Notes: a model not told the origin generated them from the sequence alone. Numbered from the stretch's first letter, positions 43,601-53,463 are shown. The stretch: DNA of 64,000 bases from Mesostigma viride (GCA_009746045.1 RPFO01000542.1:610978-674977); one strand, 5' to 3'. Made by a program: numbers and translations.

Positions 43601-44665
43601 GCTCAGATCCTGGTAGTGGTGGACCGGCTCACGCGGAGATGCCATTTAATCCCCTGCAAGGCCACCCTGACGGCGGAAGAGTGTGCCCACTTGTTCCTAA
43701 ACAATGTGTTCCGGCTCCATGGCATGCCCCGACAATTTATCACCGACAAGGACAAGCTGTTCACGTCGAAATTTTGGACCTCATTTTTTCAGGTCGTCGG
43801 GACTAAGTTGTCTATGGGTACGGCCTATCACAGTAGCTCTTCTCACATGGTGGAGAGAGTGAATCGGGTGGTGGAAGAGGCACTGCGGCACTACCTGGAT
43901 CGAGACGGGAGGAATTGGGACGAAGTGCTGGGATTCATTGAGTTTTCACTCAATAATGCCCCCCATTCTGCCCACGGGTATACCCCGTTCTTTCTTGATA
44001 CAGGCAGGCATCCCCTTACCCCCACCGATCTCTTGACCGCCCCAGCCATCACCACGACAACGGAGCTACGCTCCACAGTCGCAGGGGCGCGGGAGCTGGT
44101 ACAACGGATGGTGCAAGCTCATTCCAGCGCCATAAGTGGCCTACGTCAGGCGCGTGCCAAGTACATGGCGCGAGTCCAAAGTACCCTGGACAGGCGCACC
44201 CCTGCAATCGAAGCAGGTGACTTGGTTTTAATTGAGGGCCCCCACCAAGGCCGCTTCTCGCACAAGTTCGAGGACAGCCTGAAGGTCAAGCTCCGCCCCT
44301 TATTCCTTGGACCGTATCTGGTGGAGAAGGTGTTCAATGAGGTGATGGTGTCTGTCGCCATCCCGGACTCGTGGCAGCTGAAGTCCAATGTTTTCCACGT
44401 TGACCAGCTGAAGCTTTACCGCAAGAGCACCTTCCCAGGTCGTGTCATGGCACCCGCCCCCTTGGAGTTCAACCCCGAGACGGGCGAACCCGAGGATGAG
44501 GTCGAGGACATTGTAGCCCACCGCAATCGAGGCCGCCGCCGCGAGTACCTCCTTAAGTGGAAGTTCTCCCAAACAGAGCTAGAGCACTCATGGGTAGCTG
44601 AGGCTGGACTCACGGGCTGTGCACGCTTGCTACAGGAGTATAAAGCCCGGGCAGGGTTGGCATAA
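40630..44665 (+). CDS. Gypsy 2 pol: protease, RT, RNase H, integrase, chromodomain
   Basis: Parts in order: retropepsin (VLIDSGAATTFISEA near 40,770; ILGIDWLHIS near 40,985); reverse transcriptase (VTDYRKLNAITVKSKYPLPR near 41,600; YLDDILIFSR near 41,975); RNase H (VVNSDSSKVAIGGVLLQD near 42,410; TDHRPLTHLL near 42,660); integrase zinc region (LHDSVLGGHQGQDRL near 43,350, CDSCQHMK) and core (MMDFIGPLPETKAGN near 43,560; TDKDKLFTSKFW; SSSSHMVERVNRVVEE near 43,840); chromodomain-like end (VEDIVAHRNRG...YLLKWKFSQTELEHSW, about 44,500-44,600). RT and integrase are very close to those of gypsy 1. Broken about three times. Confidence 0.88.
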
Positions 44666-44686
44666 TTCCGGCCCTTCTCCTACCTT

Positions 44687-45088
44687 TTGCGTAATGCTCC
44701 TTGCATGTGCATTGGCAGCCTTGATGCAGGCCGCCCCGCCCCAGGGGTCCATGGGCGAGTTATTCGGTGCGGTATCGTTTGGACAGGAGGTTCGGTGTCC
44801 CTCACCCGACACAAGTTCCTCGCCGCCTTCTTGAGCGTTTTCCCACTGGAGGCGCTGCGGGATGTCAACCTGGCCAAACGCCATGATGCACGCGCCGGCG
44901 AGCGGCAACTCACCTTCCAGCCCGCCCTAGTCCAGGCCAATGGCCTGCCTCTTCCCGAGCCGGCTGAGGCCGCGCCGGCTGAGCGTGTCCACCGGCGTCA
45001 ACGCCCGGCCGCACCTCTGCGCGGGCATGGCCGTGGGGGCTCCGCTCGTGGGGGTCACCGCCCGAGCCCTTACCGCCCGGCGCCGTAA
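44687..45088 (+). CDS. Possible small 3' ORF of gypsy 2, unknown
   Basis: A 133-residue open frame just after pol, with a helical part (SLTRHKFLAAFLSVFPLEAL RDVN) and a basic Arg/Gly/Pro-rich tail. It does not resemble the accessory ORFs of gypsy 1. It may be a worn third gene or chance in GC-rich DNA. Confidence 0.3.
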   Translation: MRNAPCMCIGSLDAGRPAPGVHGRVIRCGIVWTGGSVSLTRHKFLAAFLSVFPLEALRDVNLAKRHDARAGERQLTFQPALVQANGLPLPEPAEAAPAERVHRRQRPAAPLRGHGRGGSARGGHRPSPYRPAP

Positions 45089-45925
45089 ACCATCGCCAAC
45101 GGACGGTGACAATTGGCACGATCGATGCGTGCCCTGGAAGGGAACAGTGACCATGTATACAGTCATTTATAAGTCCCGGCTACAGGAGTAGCCGCCTCTT
45201 TTGTTGGGGGGGGGAGGTGTGTTGCACGGATGCAACATGCCATTTGTGGTATAAATTATCCGTCCCGGTCGATCGGCGCCGACCGTAATCCGGCGCCAGT
45301 GCCGAGGCCATAGTATAGTTGGCAGCCGAGGCAATCCGTGTGGAAGTAAGTGTAGAAGTTTTGCTGACGAACTTGGCCTTTGCGCCGTAGGCAGACCTAG
45401 CGCCTGAACGGGAGTTACGGGACAGCCAAGTGGCACTGCACATGCGTTATGATGGTACCTACGGACATTTGGATATTTTCAGGAGAGGCCTCTAGCCGTA
45501 CTGGTCTTTAATGTGTTCTAGACGGTTCGAGAAGCCCGTCCCCGCGGACCTCACGTCATGCCTGGTTGGCAGCGCCAGGCGCAGCCACCAACGGGGACGA
45601 AGGGACAAAATAGGAAGGCACGAGCTATGCCAGCAATCCGGACCTTGTATCGTAATTTACCACGTTGCTCTACAGATTATTTACCATCGCTTAATCCTGG
45701 AGTGTAAATCTCCTGTGGGCTCGAGTGTGAATCCCTCGCCTACTGGGTGTAAGTCTTCCCGCATTGAGTGTTTTAATCTGTGTTGTAACATTGTAATATA
45801 CGAAACCGGTTTTCCGGGTTTGAGCTTATTCGTATTGTGTGACGAGTATTCTTAAGCCACCATCGTGCGCTGTGACGCATAGGAAATCAAAGGTCTTTCG
45901 CATTCGTTCTCAATCCTTAAGGCGC

Positions 45926-46108
45926 CCCTACCTAGACGCGAAAATGGCTGACGGCGGTATGGCTGACGGCGGAGTTCAGATCTTTTGCGTCTGAGCCCCA
46001 AATTCGGTCAGACCACTTGCATTCGATGCGCCTTTCTAAGACGCACTTGCCAGTATAAACGGTTACGGCTGCCACGCAGTATAGACAAAGTTACGCACGT
46101 GACCAGCT
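45926..46108 (+). promoter_or_regulatory. 5' UTR of the ORF1-only LINE with an AAAATGGC motif and uORF
   Basis: The element starts CCCTACCTAGACGCG and has AAAATGGCTGACGGCGG at +16, followed by a tandem copy of ATGGCTGACGGCGG. AAAATGGC matches the YY1-type core that lies at the start of mammalian L1. The first ATG (45,944) opens a 16-codon uORF, MADGGMADGGVQIFCV, ending at 45,994. Regulatory meaning is inferred. Confidence 0.5.
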
Positions 46109-47482
46109 ATGACGACTACCAAAGCAAAACGAGGGCTGGAAAAGGAGCTGGCACAGCTTCCCAGCGCCCAGCCCAACCCTCTCGCCCTCGCCATTGTTCA
46201 GCCGCCAGGCTTACCCGCCAAACCCTCGCCAAGCGCCTCGCCTGAGCCCAAGAAACCATGCCACGATCGCCACAAATGGAGCAAATTCTTGCCCGGCGAC
46301 GGAATGTTCTCCCTCCTCGAGTGGCAGCAGCTGTCGCCGCAGGAAGTCGTCGAAGTTCTCCAGTTCCTCACACAGGAGCGGAAGCTCTTTGTGCCCTGGA
46401 GAGGGAGGGCGGCTATCGACTACCGCGACACGTCCTGGCTCTACACCTGTGCCGAATCCCGCCAACGCGAGTCTATCTTGACCAGCTACTACCAGCGCAG
46501 CTTCGGCGCCATCCACAGAGAACTTTGGAACGCACTCAACGCCCCAGCCCCCGCACAGCCGGCAGCCCCATCGGCTTCCTCCCTCTGCAAGGATGACATC
46601 CGCGCAGTGCTGGAGGAGCACGTGACCTGGCCGCTGGCCGAGAAGATGACCTCGCTGAACACCACGCTCAACACGGTCGAGGCCCGGGTCTCCAACGTGG
46701 AAACCAAGGTCGTCCACAAGCTACAACCACAGTTCACGGCGCTACACACCGCGGCGCAGGCTTCGGAAACGCATGCTGCACTTGTCTCTCGCCTTAACCA
46801 GGTGGAAGGCAAGTGCGGCGTGCTCATGAAGAAGCTTGAGGCCATCACCGCCCACACCGAGGCCCTGGCCACACAGGTCCCAAAGCTAGCGGAGCAGACG
46901 GCCACCATTGCCTCCCAGCCACCCCGGCAGGATGCTGGTGACCTCCCGCTCTCCTACGCGGACCTGCTGCGGACAGCGACCGCCTCCACCACCGACGCCA
47001 TCGCCACGAAGCTCCAGGAGCTGGAGGACCACCGCCAGGCCCAGCAACGGGAGGTCACCGATCGCGCTCGCCGCGAGTGCCGAGTGGTGCTACGTCGCTT
47101 CCCCCAGAAGCCAGGTGAGACGTCAACCTCCCTTGCTGACGAGATCAAGAAACAGCTTCTTACCCTCATGGGCCTGGTAGGTGAGGTAGAACTGCGTGGG
47201 TGCCACCGCCTTCCCCACTCACGGGACAAGGCGGCCACCCCACCAGTCCTGCTCGCCTTCATCTCCCCTGAGGATAAGCAGCGGTTCCTCTCTCGTCGCA
47301 AGCGGTTGCACGACCTCACCTGGACGCTGGATGACGACCTAACCCCCGCTCAGCAACAGCAGCGACGCGACCTGTGGCCGGAATACCTCCGCCATAAGCA
47401 GGACCCCCAGAAGCCCAAGGTGTACTGGAGGGGCGGGGACCTGATGATCAACCACAAGATGTGGACGCCCCCAGCGGGCTAG
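46109..47482 (+). CDS. LINE ORF1 protein (coiled coil, RRM-like, C-terminal domain)
   Basis: An intact 457-residue frame from ATG 46,109. The N-terminus is basic; residues about 50-150 form a conserved-looking segment (WSKFLPGDGMFSLLEWQQLS; FVPWRGRAAIDYRDTSWLY). About 175-290 is a long coiled coil (SLNTTLNTVEARVSNVETKV; LVSRLNQVEGKCGVLMKKLE). About 315-395 is RRM-like (ECRVVLRRFPQKPGET; VELRGCHRLP; PVLLAFISPEDKQRFLSRR). About 400-457 matches the C-terminal domain of L1-type ORF1p (LTPAQQQQRRDLWPEYLRHK; KVYWRGGDLMINHKMWTPP). ORF1p trimers coat LINE RNA and act as nucleic-acid chaperones. The intact frame in an element lacking ORF2 suggests recent activity or function in trans. Confidence 0.85.
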   Translation: MTTTKAKRGLEKELAQLPSAQPNPLALAIVQPPGLPAKPSPSASPEPKKPCHDRHKWSKFLPGDGMFSLLEWQQLSPQEVVEVLQFLTQERKLFVPWRGRAAIDYRDTSWLYTCAESRQRESILTSYYQRSFGAIHRELWNALNAPAPAQPAAPSASSLCKDDIRAVLEEHVTWPLAEKMTSLNTTLNTVEARVSNVETKVVHKLQPQFTALHTAAQASETHAALVSRLNQVEGKCGVLMKKLEAITAHTEALATQVPKLAEQTATIASQPPRQDAGDLPLSYADLLRTATASTTDAIATKLQELEDHRQAQQREVTDRARRECRVVLRRFPQKPGETSTSLADEIKKQLLTLMGLVGEVELRGCHRLPHSRDKAATPPVLLAFISPEDKQRFLSRRKRLHDLTWTLDDDLTPAQQQQRRDLWPEYLRHKQDPQKPKVYWRGGDLMINHKMWTPPAG

Positions 47483-47843
47483 AATAGCAATAGCCCTAGC
47501 TTGTAACCATTGGAGTCACTGTCGCTAAGGCAGCCATGCCTAGAATGTTTGCCTAGCTGTGCCAACAAACCTAGTCACGTGCCGCCAACGCACGGTACAC
47601 AACCAGCCATAGCCTTAGCCTAGTTCTAGTACAGCCATGCTACGCCCTGGCTATGTTCAGATTACTTGCCCACGCTCCTTGCTATGACATGCTCACATGG
47701 GTCTTATTGCACCCACAGTTTGCCGGATCGTTAGCCTGTCCTTTTAGCTAGCCGCGCCCGATTGCAGCTGTGGCATGCCTTTGGCATGAAGGAGACTGGG
47801 GGTCTCTGCCCTTTCTCCTGTAGTGCACACACAGGGATTAAAA

Positions 47844-47899
47844 GCACTTCGGTGCTCCGTGACTCCCCAACGGGAGCACGAGTTTAATTAATTAATTAA
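47844..47899 (+). promoter_or_regulatory. LINE 3'-terminal hairpins and TTAATTAA tail (copy A)
   Basis: GCACTTCGGTGC (47,844-47,855) is a perfect TTCG-loop hairpin. It overlaps a second hairpin, GTGCTCC...GGGAGCAC (47,852-47,879), so only one can form at a time. ACGAGTT and a TTAATTAA repeat follow. The same end occurs at 53,399, 56,652, 56,763 (minus) and 58,558, which marks it as the probable recognition signal for reverse transcription. Confidence 0.8.
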
Positions 47900-47934
47900 T
47901 TAAGGCGCTATTTTAAATAGCCATACGTGTTACA

Positions 47935-49258
47935 TTCCCACTGGTATTCCCTATAAGTTTTATTGCCTTGCTCGAGGGATCCAAATCTAAGGCGCTCTTG
48001 CCAGTCAGCGTCTGGAGGCACTACATGATTTTCCAATCTCCTAATTAAACAATTATGCTACTGAGTTAGGGTATGCATGTGACGCGAGGGACTCACATTA
48101 ATTATGAGGGTGACAAGGGCAGGAGCCACACACGTGGTAAGGTAATGAGGGAAAAGAACAACATCAGGGAGTTTCCACCAATAATACTGTTCCCAAGAGG
48201 CCGTCTACAGAGAGAGGAGCATAAGAAAGGTGAAAAACTAGTTGCTGAGGGGTGGAACTAATAAAATGATCATAGTTTGTATCATGGAGAGGCATGGTGC
48301 TAAAATCCTGATTAATCTCTTACTCTGCTACACGTGAGGGGATTTGGGCTGCCTCATAGGCCGTATCAAGGTATGCCAAGGAAGCAGGAGGATCATGTGT
48401 AGGAACGGCAGTAGGATACCCAGTAGGGCCCACAGGAGCCAGAGGCTACGAACACTACGAGGGGCTGACACCTGAGGAGCCTGAGAGGGGATAGACACAG
48501 AGGGATTCCCAGAATTAACAGGAGGAATAGCAGAGGCGGGGCAGTAGGCCTAGTACGTGCCTCAAACGTACGTAGGAGGAGGAATAATAGGTGAACGGTG
48601 AAAGGACGGATTAGAAGGAGTACTGTCAGAACGTACACTCTGAGACGGAGGAGTCAAGTGATGGACAGTGTCCAAGGAATCACGTCTATTACCCATAGCC
48701 AACTGAGGAGTACCAGAATTAACACCTGAGGAACGTTGGTTAATGGGAGACCTACCCCCACCAAGAGACGTTTGAGAGGACATGTTTGATGTGCAAAGGA
48801 AAGAAATACACTGGACGAGGAAAGGTTAAAAATCTGAACAAGGATAAGATAAAAATCTGGTCAAGGATAAAATAAAAATCTGACGTACCAAGGCTAAAAT
48901 AAAATCAGATCAAGGATAAAAGAAAATCAGGTCAAAGAGAAAATAAATTCAGGTCAAAGGGACACGGACCAAAAAGACAATGGGAAGTGGCAACCACTTT
49001 AGCAAGGAAAAAGGAAAGAATAATCTAAAATCTGATCAAGGATGAGATAAAATCTGATCAAGGAGAAAATAAAATCTGATCATGCAAGGAGGAAATAAAA
49101 AGGAAACAAAGGAAAACACTTAACCCAAAGCAATGAGAAAACATGCTCCTAATTAATAAAAGGTAGGGCGTCGGTGGAGGGGACGGAGGAGTAACGAATT
49201 AGATTATCAACATGAATCAGCAAGTGCACCGAAATCTCGAGGACGAGCCTGACACCAG
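47935..49258 (-). mobile_element. Gypsy remnant 3: gag N-part and leader (right of gypsy 2)
   Basis: Minus strand. gag begins MSSQTSLGGGRSPINQRSSG at 48,783 and runs, worn, to the gypsy 2 junction at 47,935, where sequence such as ERLRFGSLEQGNKTYREY matches gypsy gag; the rest of gag lies left of 37,507. Upstream is an A-rich leader of tandem repeats (48,835-49,100). TGGTGTCAGGCTCG (minus strand, about 49,244-49,258) resembles an initiator-Met-tRNA primer site. Broken several times. Confidence 0.7.
48835..49100. repeat. A-rich tandem repeats (AATCTGATCAAGGATAAAAT type)
   Basis: About eight to ten imperfect copies of a ~22-25-base word, AATCTGATCAAGGATAAAATA, in the leader of gypsy remnant 3. 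Confidence 0.8.
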
Positions 49259-49265
49259 CGCCCGT

Positions 49266-51927
49266 TGTCCAGAGGCCTCAATTGATGAGGCCTTTTGGCT
49301 CAATTGAGGCCTTTTTTACCAAGATCTCACATAGTACGGTATTTTGGCGGGAAGGACCGGTCCTGTGGGTCGTCCGGCCCCAGTGGCGCGAATCTGGTAC
49401 ATGTGCTGAGCGTCCTGACCCGTTGGGGTCGACAGGGGTCGACGGTTACTGAAAAATACGTGAGGTGGAAAAGTACAGTCATTCCCGCGTTAAGTTGCGA
49501 TCGCCCCCTCAAACTTGGCGCCGCAACTTAACGCGGGAACGCAACTTAACGGTAGAATTAGGCTAGCAGCCCACCACCTCCTCCTCTGACGGACTTCTAT
49601 ACGGCATTCGACAGCTCTCGTCAAGCCCGATCCAGCTGCAGCGTCAAAGCCGGCCGAAGTCCATTTTCCAGGCCAGATATTTTGGACAAAGGCGGGCTGC
49701 AAAACACGCCGTGGGCAGCCACGCAGTGCCTGCGTTTTATACCACAACTGTGTGTGTTTTAACCCTCTTCGACTCTCTTTTTGGCGGGTTGCTTAATTGC
49801 CAACCGGCTTAACGCCGGTTTGATTGTGACAAAACATGGGAACAGTCGCGAGGGAAGCTTCATCAGTTTGCTCATGTCAATGGCCTGCATGTAAACACTA
49901 TAATAACAGGCAGCGAGACTGCCTGTGGCCTCAACGTCCTTGTCTTTGCCCTTCTGTGGTGCATTCGGCATGATGGTGGTAATTATTTCCGGCAAGATGT
50001 CTCAATTACAGACGGCCCCTGCATGGTCGTGGATTCTTATGTACCGCAGCCCGGCCGCAGGCTGCAAAACTGAATTTGCCGTAACTGGTTGCACTATTCG
50101 CGCTTTTCACCTAAGCCAGCAGGCGGGGAAATTTGCGCGCCGGTGGGGCTTGCGTATTTTGCCGCCTAAAATCACGTAGCGGGTCCGGACTTGGCAAAAC
50201 ATGGCCTCCTGCGCGGCCAAAAATGGCCTGACACCTACAAATTGAGCCATTACCGCGTTAAGTTGCGATGGCCTCCATGCTTAAGTTGCGGTCGCCCCCC
50301 AAACTTCGGCGCCGCAACTTAACGCGGGAACACAACCTTAAGAAACGCAACTTAACGCGGGAATGACTGTACCTATTTTGGCCACTTTCGTGCAACGGGA
50401 CGAGGAATTTTCACAAATGCACGACCATGGCGGCCTCGAGTAAAATGGACCGTATGGCCACGTTCGTGCATCATTTCGAGCAGTATGGAGCGCGTTGGGC
50501 AGATAATTTATCCTTGAAGCTAGCCCGACCGCTAAATGTGTCAAAAGTCGATTTATAAATTCGTGGGGTCGTTATTTGTGTGCTGAATGCCAGGTTAGTG
50601 AAGTTCAGATGGGGCGTAGATGGCGTTGATAGTGCGCCTGCCAGCAGGCCGGTGCTTCGATATGTTGGGAAGGAGACTAGCGGAACGGCGGGGGGGGATG
50701 TTGGGGCAGCCGTGACTAAAGGGGCACTGGCTATTTTCGAGCCTTTTGTCGTGAAGCCATAGGTAGAGGAAGGGGTGTTTTTAGCTAGGAAAAACTGGAT
50801 TGCGGACAATAAACGCGCGCGCGCCCCCAGATATGGGAGCGCAATTATGCGGACAGCGCTGGTGAGGCCGCTGCAGCCGCTTTCATACGTCAATGGACGA
50901 CGCATGGAGCGTCTGTCCGGCCAGATTACCGGGCTGCATCGCTTCCGGACAACTTGAAAACGCCGAGCTTGAACAGCTTTTCTGATGCAGCCACGTTCAG
51001 CGCCAACGCATATGCGTGCTTAGTGATCCCGGGTGTGAGGGGTGTGAAAGGTAAGTGCGCCCTGGTGGTAGAAAGGGAATGGCATCGATTTGCTTGTGAT
51101 ATCGCCAGTTTTTAGCTGCCTATCGGTGCCTAGTGCCGAGGTGACGTTAGGCAGGCTATATTACTTCGTGCAGTGCTCTGAGGCTGGCCCCCACCGTGTA
51201 GACGTGTTTGCTTTCCATAAGAAGCATGGCAGTTCCTGCCATGCTGGCCATGTCTCAGGCAACCCTTGCAAAGCTTAAAATCAAGCTAGAGGTCTAGAAG
51301 ACTGTGCAAATGGTGTCCAGTTATGCTTGTATATCTTGCCATGTGCTGTTCATCTGCTGACGCGGCAGCAAACCCCTGTCAGAATATACCGTAACAACGT
51401 AGATGTTGGGGCTATGTGAGTGAAGCTAAGGGCTTGGAAGGTCACTCCTATCATTATAATGCATGATCCTTGTCCGTGTTTGTAATAGAGGCTTTGGATT
51501 CCTCATGGTTACGTGCAATACCCATGGCAGGCTGTTGCTGCCTGCAGTGCTGCGCGACAGCCCCGGCCGTGCAAATGTGTATGAGGCGTCCCTTGGGGAG
51601 CATGCCATGTCATGCCATGCTTACCGTGTTGTGGGGAAGCCTCGTAAGGTCCAAAAGACACCTAAGAGGCAGTGGGGACTGAGTACTAGCGCCTTTTTTC
51701 TGCTTGCATCTATGGTCATGCTGTGTTTATGGTGCCACCGCAGCGACACCCTGTTTTGTTAAATCATAATTAAATAGGTATTGGGGCTATATGGCTGATG
51801 TTAAGTGCTGGCAACCCCAAAACAATCATAATAATGCATGGCCTATGCTCATATTTGGAAAAAAGTTGTTTGGCTGCATGCAACACCCAATATAAAAAAG
51901 GCCTCAATTGAGGCCTTTTTCTGGACA
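49266..51927. mobile_element. Unit with terminal inverted repeats TGTCCAGA...GGCCTCAATTGAGGCC
   Basis: The left end reads TGTCCAGAGGCCTCAATTGA and the right end is its inverted counterpart, TCAATTGAGGCC...CTGGACA. Both are followed inward by the 16-bp palindrome GGCCTCAATTGAGGCC (slightly changed on the left) and a T-run. No target duplication is evident. The inside is 2.66 kb with no transposase I can identify; frames such as 50,471-50,905 (minus) and 51,463-51,762 (plus) are unconvincing. It contains a smaller TA-flanked element. It may be a non-autonomous DNA transposon, or a very long LTR of gypsy remnant 3, whose primer site lies just outside it. Confidence 0.55.
49476..50369. mobile_element. 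Tc1/mariner-pogo-like non-autonomous element, nested
   Basis: 894 bp starting CAGTCATTCCCGCGTTAAG and ending with its exact complement, giving a perfect terminal inverted repeat of about 24 bp, with TA on each side (49,474-49,475; 50,370-50,371). CAGTC ends and a TA duplication are the Tc1/mariner/pogo hallmark. Each end also holds an inner inverted pair of CGTTAAGTTGCG / CGCAACTTAACG, giving multi-armed termini. No DDE transposase frame is visible, so it depends on enzyme in trans. Confidence 0.8.
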
Positions 51928-51935
51928 TTGGGACA

Positions 51936-52322
51936 TTGGTAAATAAACATCCGGCTCCAGATTCTGCACGTACGACAAAGCATCTAAGAAAACACAGCAG
52001 CATGCACGGAAAAGAGGTGTGGTCTAAAGAGACGCTGATCGTCCCACTATCCAGCCCTATTGAACCGTCAATCCTAGCTAACGTAATCAAACAACATTCC
52101 AAGGAAACGCGTGTATACACAGGAAGAAAAGGAGCTAGCTTACGGTTCTGCACGAGAAATCATCTAAAGAAACGCAGCAGCAAGCACGGAAAAGAGGTGG
52201 AGTCTAACGAGGCGCTAACCGTCTCCCTAACCAGCACAATTGAACCGGCTAACCCACTATCTAACGTCAAACAGCACCCAGCAAGGAAATGCACACACAG
52301 AAGGAAAAGGAAAAGAAACTAG
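51936..52322 (+). CDS. Small open frame with two diverged 60-residue repeats, unknown
   Basis: A 128-residue frame made largely of two tandem 60-residue (180-bp) repeats in the same frame: HLRKHSSMHGKEV at residues 16-28 and HLKKRSSKHGKEV at 76-88, then SSPIEP/TSTIEP and NVIKQH/SNVKQH at the same spacing. It is basic, Ser/Lys/Arg-rich, with no membrane segment. The spacing keeps the frame exactly, but DNA identity is also high, so coding is not proven. No family is recognised. Confidence 0.3.
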   Translation: MVNKHPAPDSARTTKHLRKHSSMHGKEVWSKETLIVPLSSPIEPSILANVIKQHSKETRVYTGRKGASLRFCTRNHLKKRSSKHGKEVESNEALTVSLTSTIEPANPLSNVKQHPARKCTHRRKRKRN

Positions 52323-53111
52323 CTACGTGGGGAGTTCATCCGCTGTGAGCAGGTCTAACTTCTAGGCAGGGCGTGTCCCGAATCGGGCAGCACTACCCCC
52401 CTAGCTTGCAGGCGACCCGCCCCTTACCTGTCAAGAGGATGTCTTCTTCTGTGCCCTGGCCGGGGAAGGTCTCTGGCGTATAATGTGACCGTTGCAAGGG
52501 AATATCGTCGCGTCCACCTAAACTATCTCCGCTACCATTGTTACGCCCTGGCTCCTCTCTATCCCAAACGCCTAGCCTGACTTCACCTAAACTAGTGATC
52601 GAGGGTACCTAGGATAAGGAGCTATATTGTGGAAAGACCTGGGACGTGCATGACGACTCTGTTCTCAATGCATTCTATTATAATACGCCATACACGGAAT
52701 AAAACCAGGGTACTACGAAGGAAACACTACTACACTGCCATGACCCTAGCTAATATGTGTTAATTCATAACACACGCCGGGTGCAAGTCACGAAGGACAA
52801 CTGCTGCATAAATGATCGCCGACCTTCGTGTATGCTCGGGCCGACATCGACCCTTGCCTACAGGACCAACGCATGTCCACAAGGTTCACACGGAGGATAA
52901 AAGGACCACTACTAAAGTACGCAGCGCGGCGCGACTGCACCGAACCACCATACTGTACAAGTGCCACGTCACAAGGCCCGGTACCGACCGGCCAAAAGGT
53001 CCTAACTATACACGTAAGCCTAGGAAAGTCAGCAAACTGTTCCGGAATGGCTGAGGCAACAAAGGACCTAATTTACGTCCGTAACAACAACAAAAGTTAC
53101 GCGACGTAACA
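52323..53111. other. Unassigned DNA
   Basis: No gene, RNA or repeat recognised. Frames at 52,812-53,109 are short and lack motifs. Confidence 0.35.
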
Positions 53112-53463
53112 GCACGGTACACAACCATGCAGCTAGCCATAGCCTTAGCTTAGTAGTCCTTGAACAACCATGCTACGTCCTGGCTAATATGCTCAGATTA
53201 CTTGCGGCCCACGCTCCTTGTTATGAAATGCTCACATGGGCCGGTCTTATTGCACCCACGGAATTCCTGCCGGATCCTTTAGCGTGTCCGATTGCAGCTG
53301 TGGCATGCCTTTGGCATGAAGGAGAAAGGGGGTCTCTGCACCCTTCAGTCTCCTGTTGTGCACACACTGTCAGGTATTAAAATTATTTAAGCACTTCGGT
53401 GCTCCGTGACTCCCCATGACGGGAGCACGAGTTTAATTAACTAAGTACTTAATTAATTAATTA
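53112..53463 (+). mobile_element. 5'-truncated LINE copy B (ORF1-type 3' UTR only)
   Basis: Starts GCACGGTACACAACC and follows the ORF1-element 3' UTR at 47,593-47,899 with small differences, including GCACTTCGGTGC, the GTGCTCC...GGGAGCAC hairpin and a TTAATTAA tail (53,430-53,463). 5' truncation is typical of target-primed reverse transcription. Confidence 0.85.

Larger units (their letters stand above)
45926..47899 (+). mobile_element. ORF1-only LINE (half-LINE) inserted in the gypsy 2 LTR (copy A)
   Basis: A ~1.97-kb insertion with the 9-bp duplication TTAAGGCGC (45,917-45,925; 47,900-47,908). It holds a ~180-bp 5' UTR, one intact ORF1, a ~420-bp 3' UTR, a terminal hairpin and a TTAATTAA tail. 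No endonuclease or reverse transcriptase is present and no internal join is obvious, so it must be moved by enzymes supplied in trans. The layout recalls mammalian HAL1 (ORF1-only L1 derivatives). The target is CC/TTAAGG, matching the tail sequence. Confidence 0.85.
37508..47934 (+). mobile_element. Complete Ty3/gypsy chromovirus with a LINE in its 3' LTR (gypsy 2)
   Basis: Bounded by LTRs starting TGTTGCACG and ending GTGTTACA-like, with TTCCC duplications at 37,503-37,507 and 47,935-47,939. Parts: 5' LTR, primer site, gag, pol (protease, RT, RNase H, integrase, chromodomain), a small 3' ORF, polypurine tract, and a 3' LTR split by an ORF1-only LINE (45,926-47,899). Without the insert it is about 8.45 kb. 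LTRs differ by about two substitutions and two small gaps, so it is young. pol is broken about three times; gag looks whole. Confidence 0.92.
45220..47934 (+). repeat. 3' LTR of gypsy 2, split by the LINE at 45,926-47,899
   Basis: LTR sequence runs 45,220-45,925 and resumes at 47,900-47,934 (TATTTTAAATAGCCATACG...). The 9-bp TTAAGGCGC is present on both sides of the insert. A G-rich polypurine tract (TTGGGGGGGGGAGGTG) precedes it. Confidence 0.9.
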
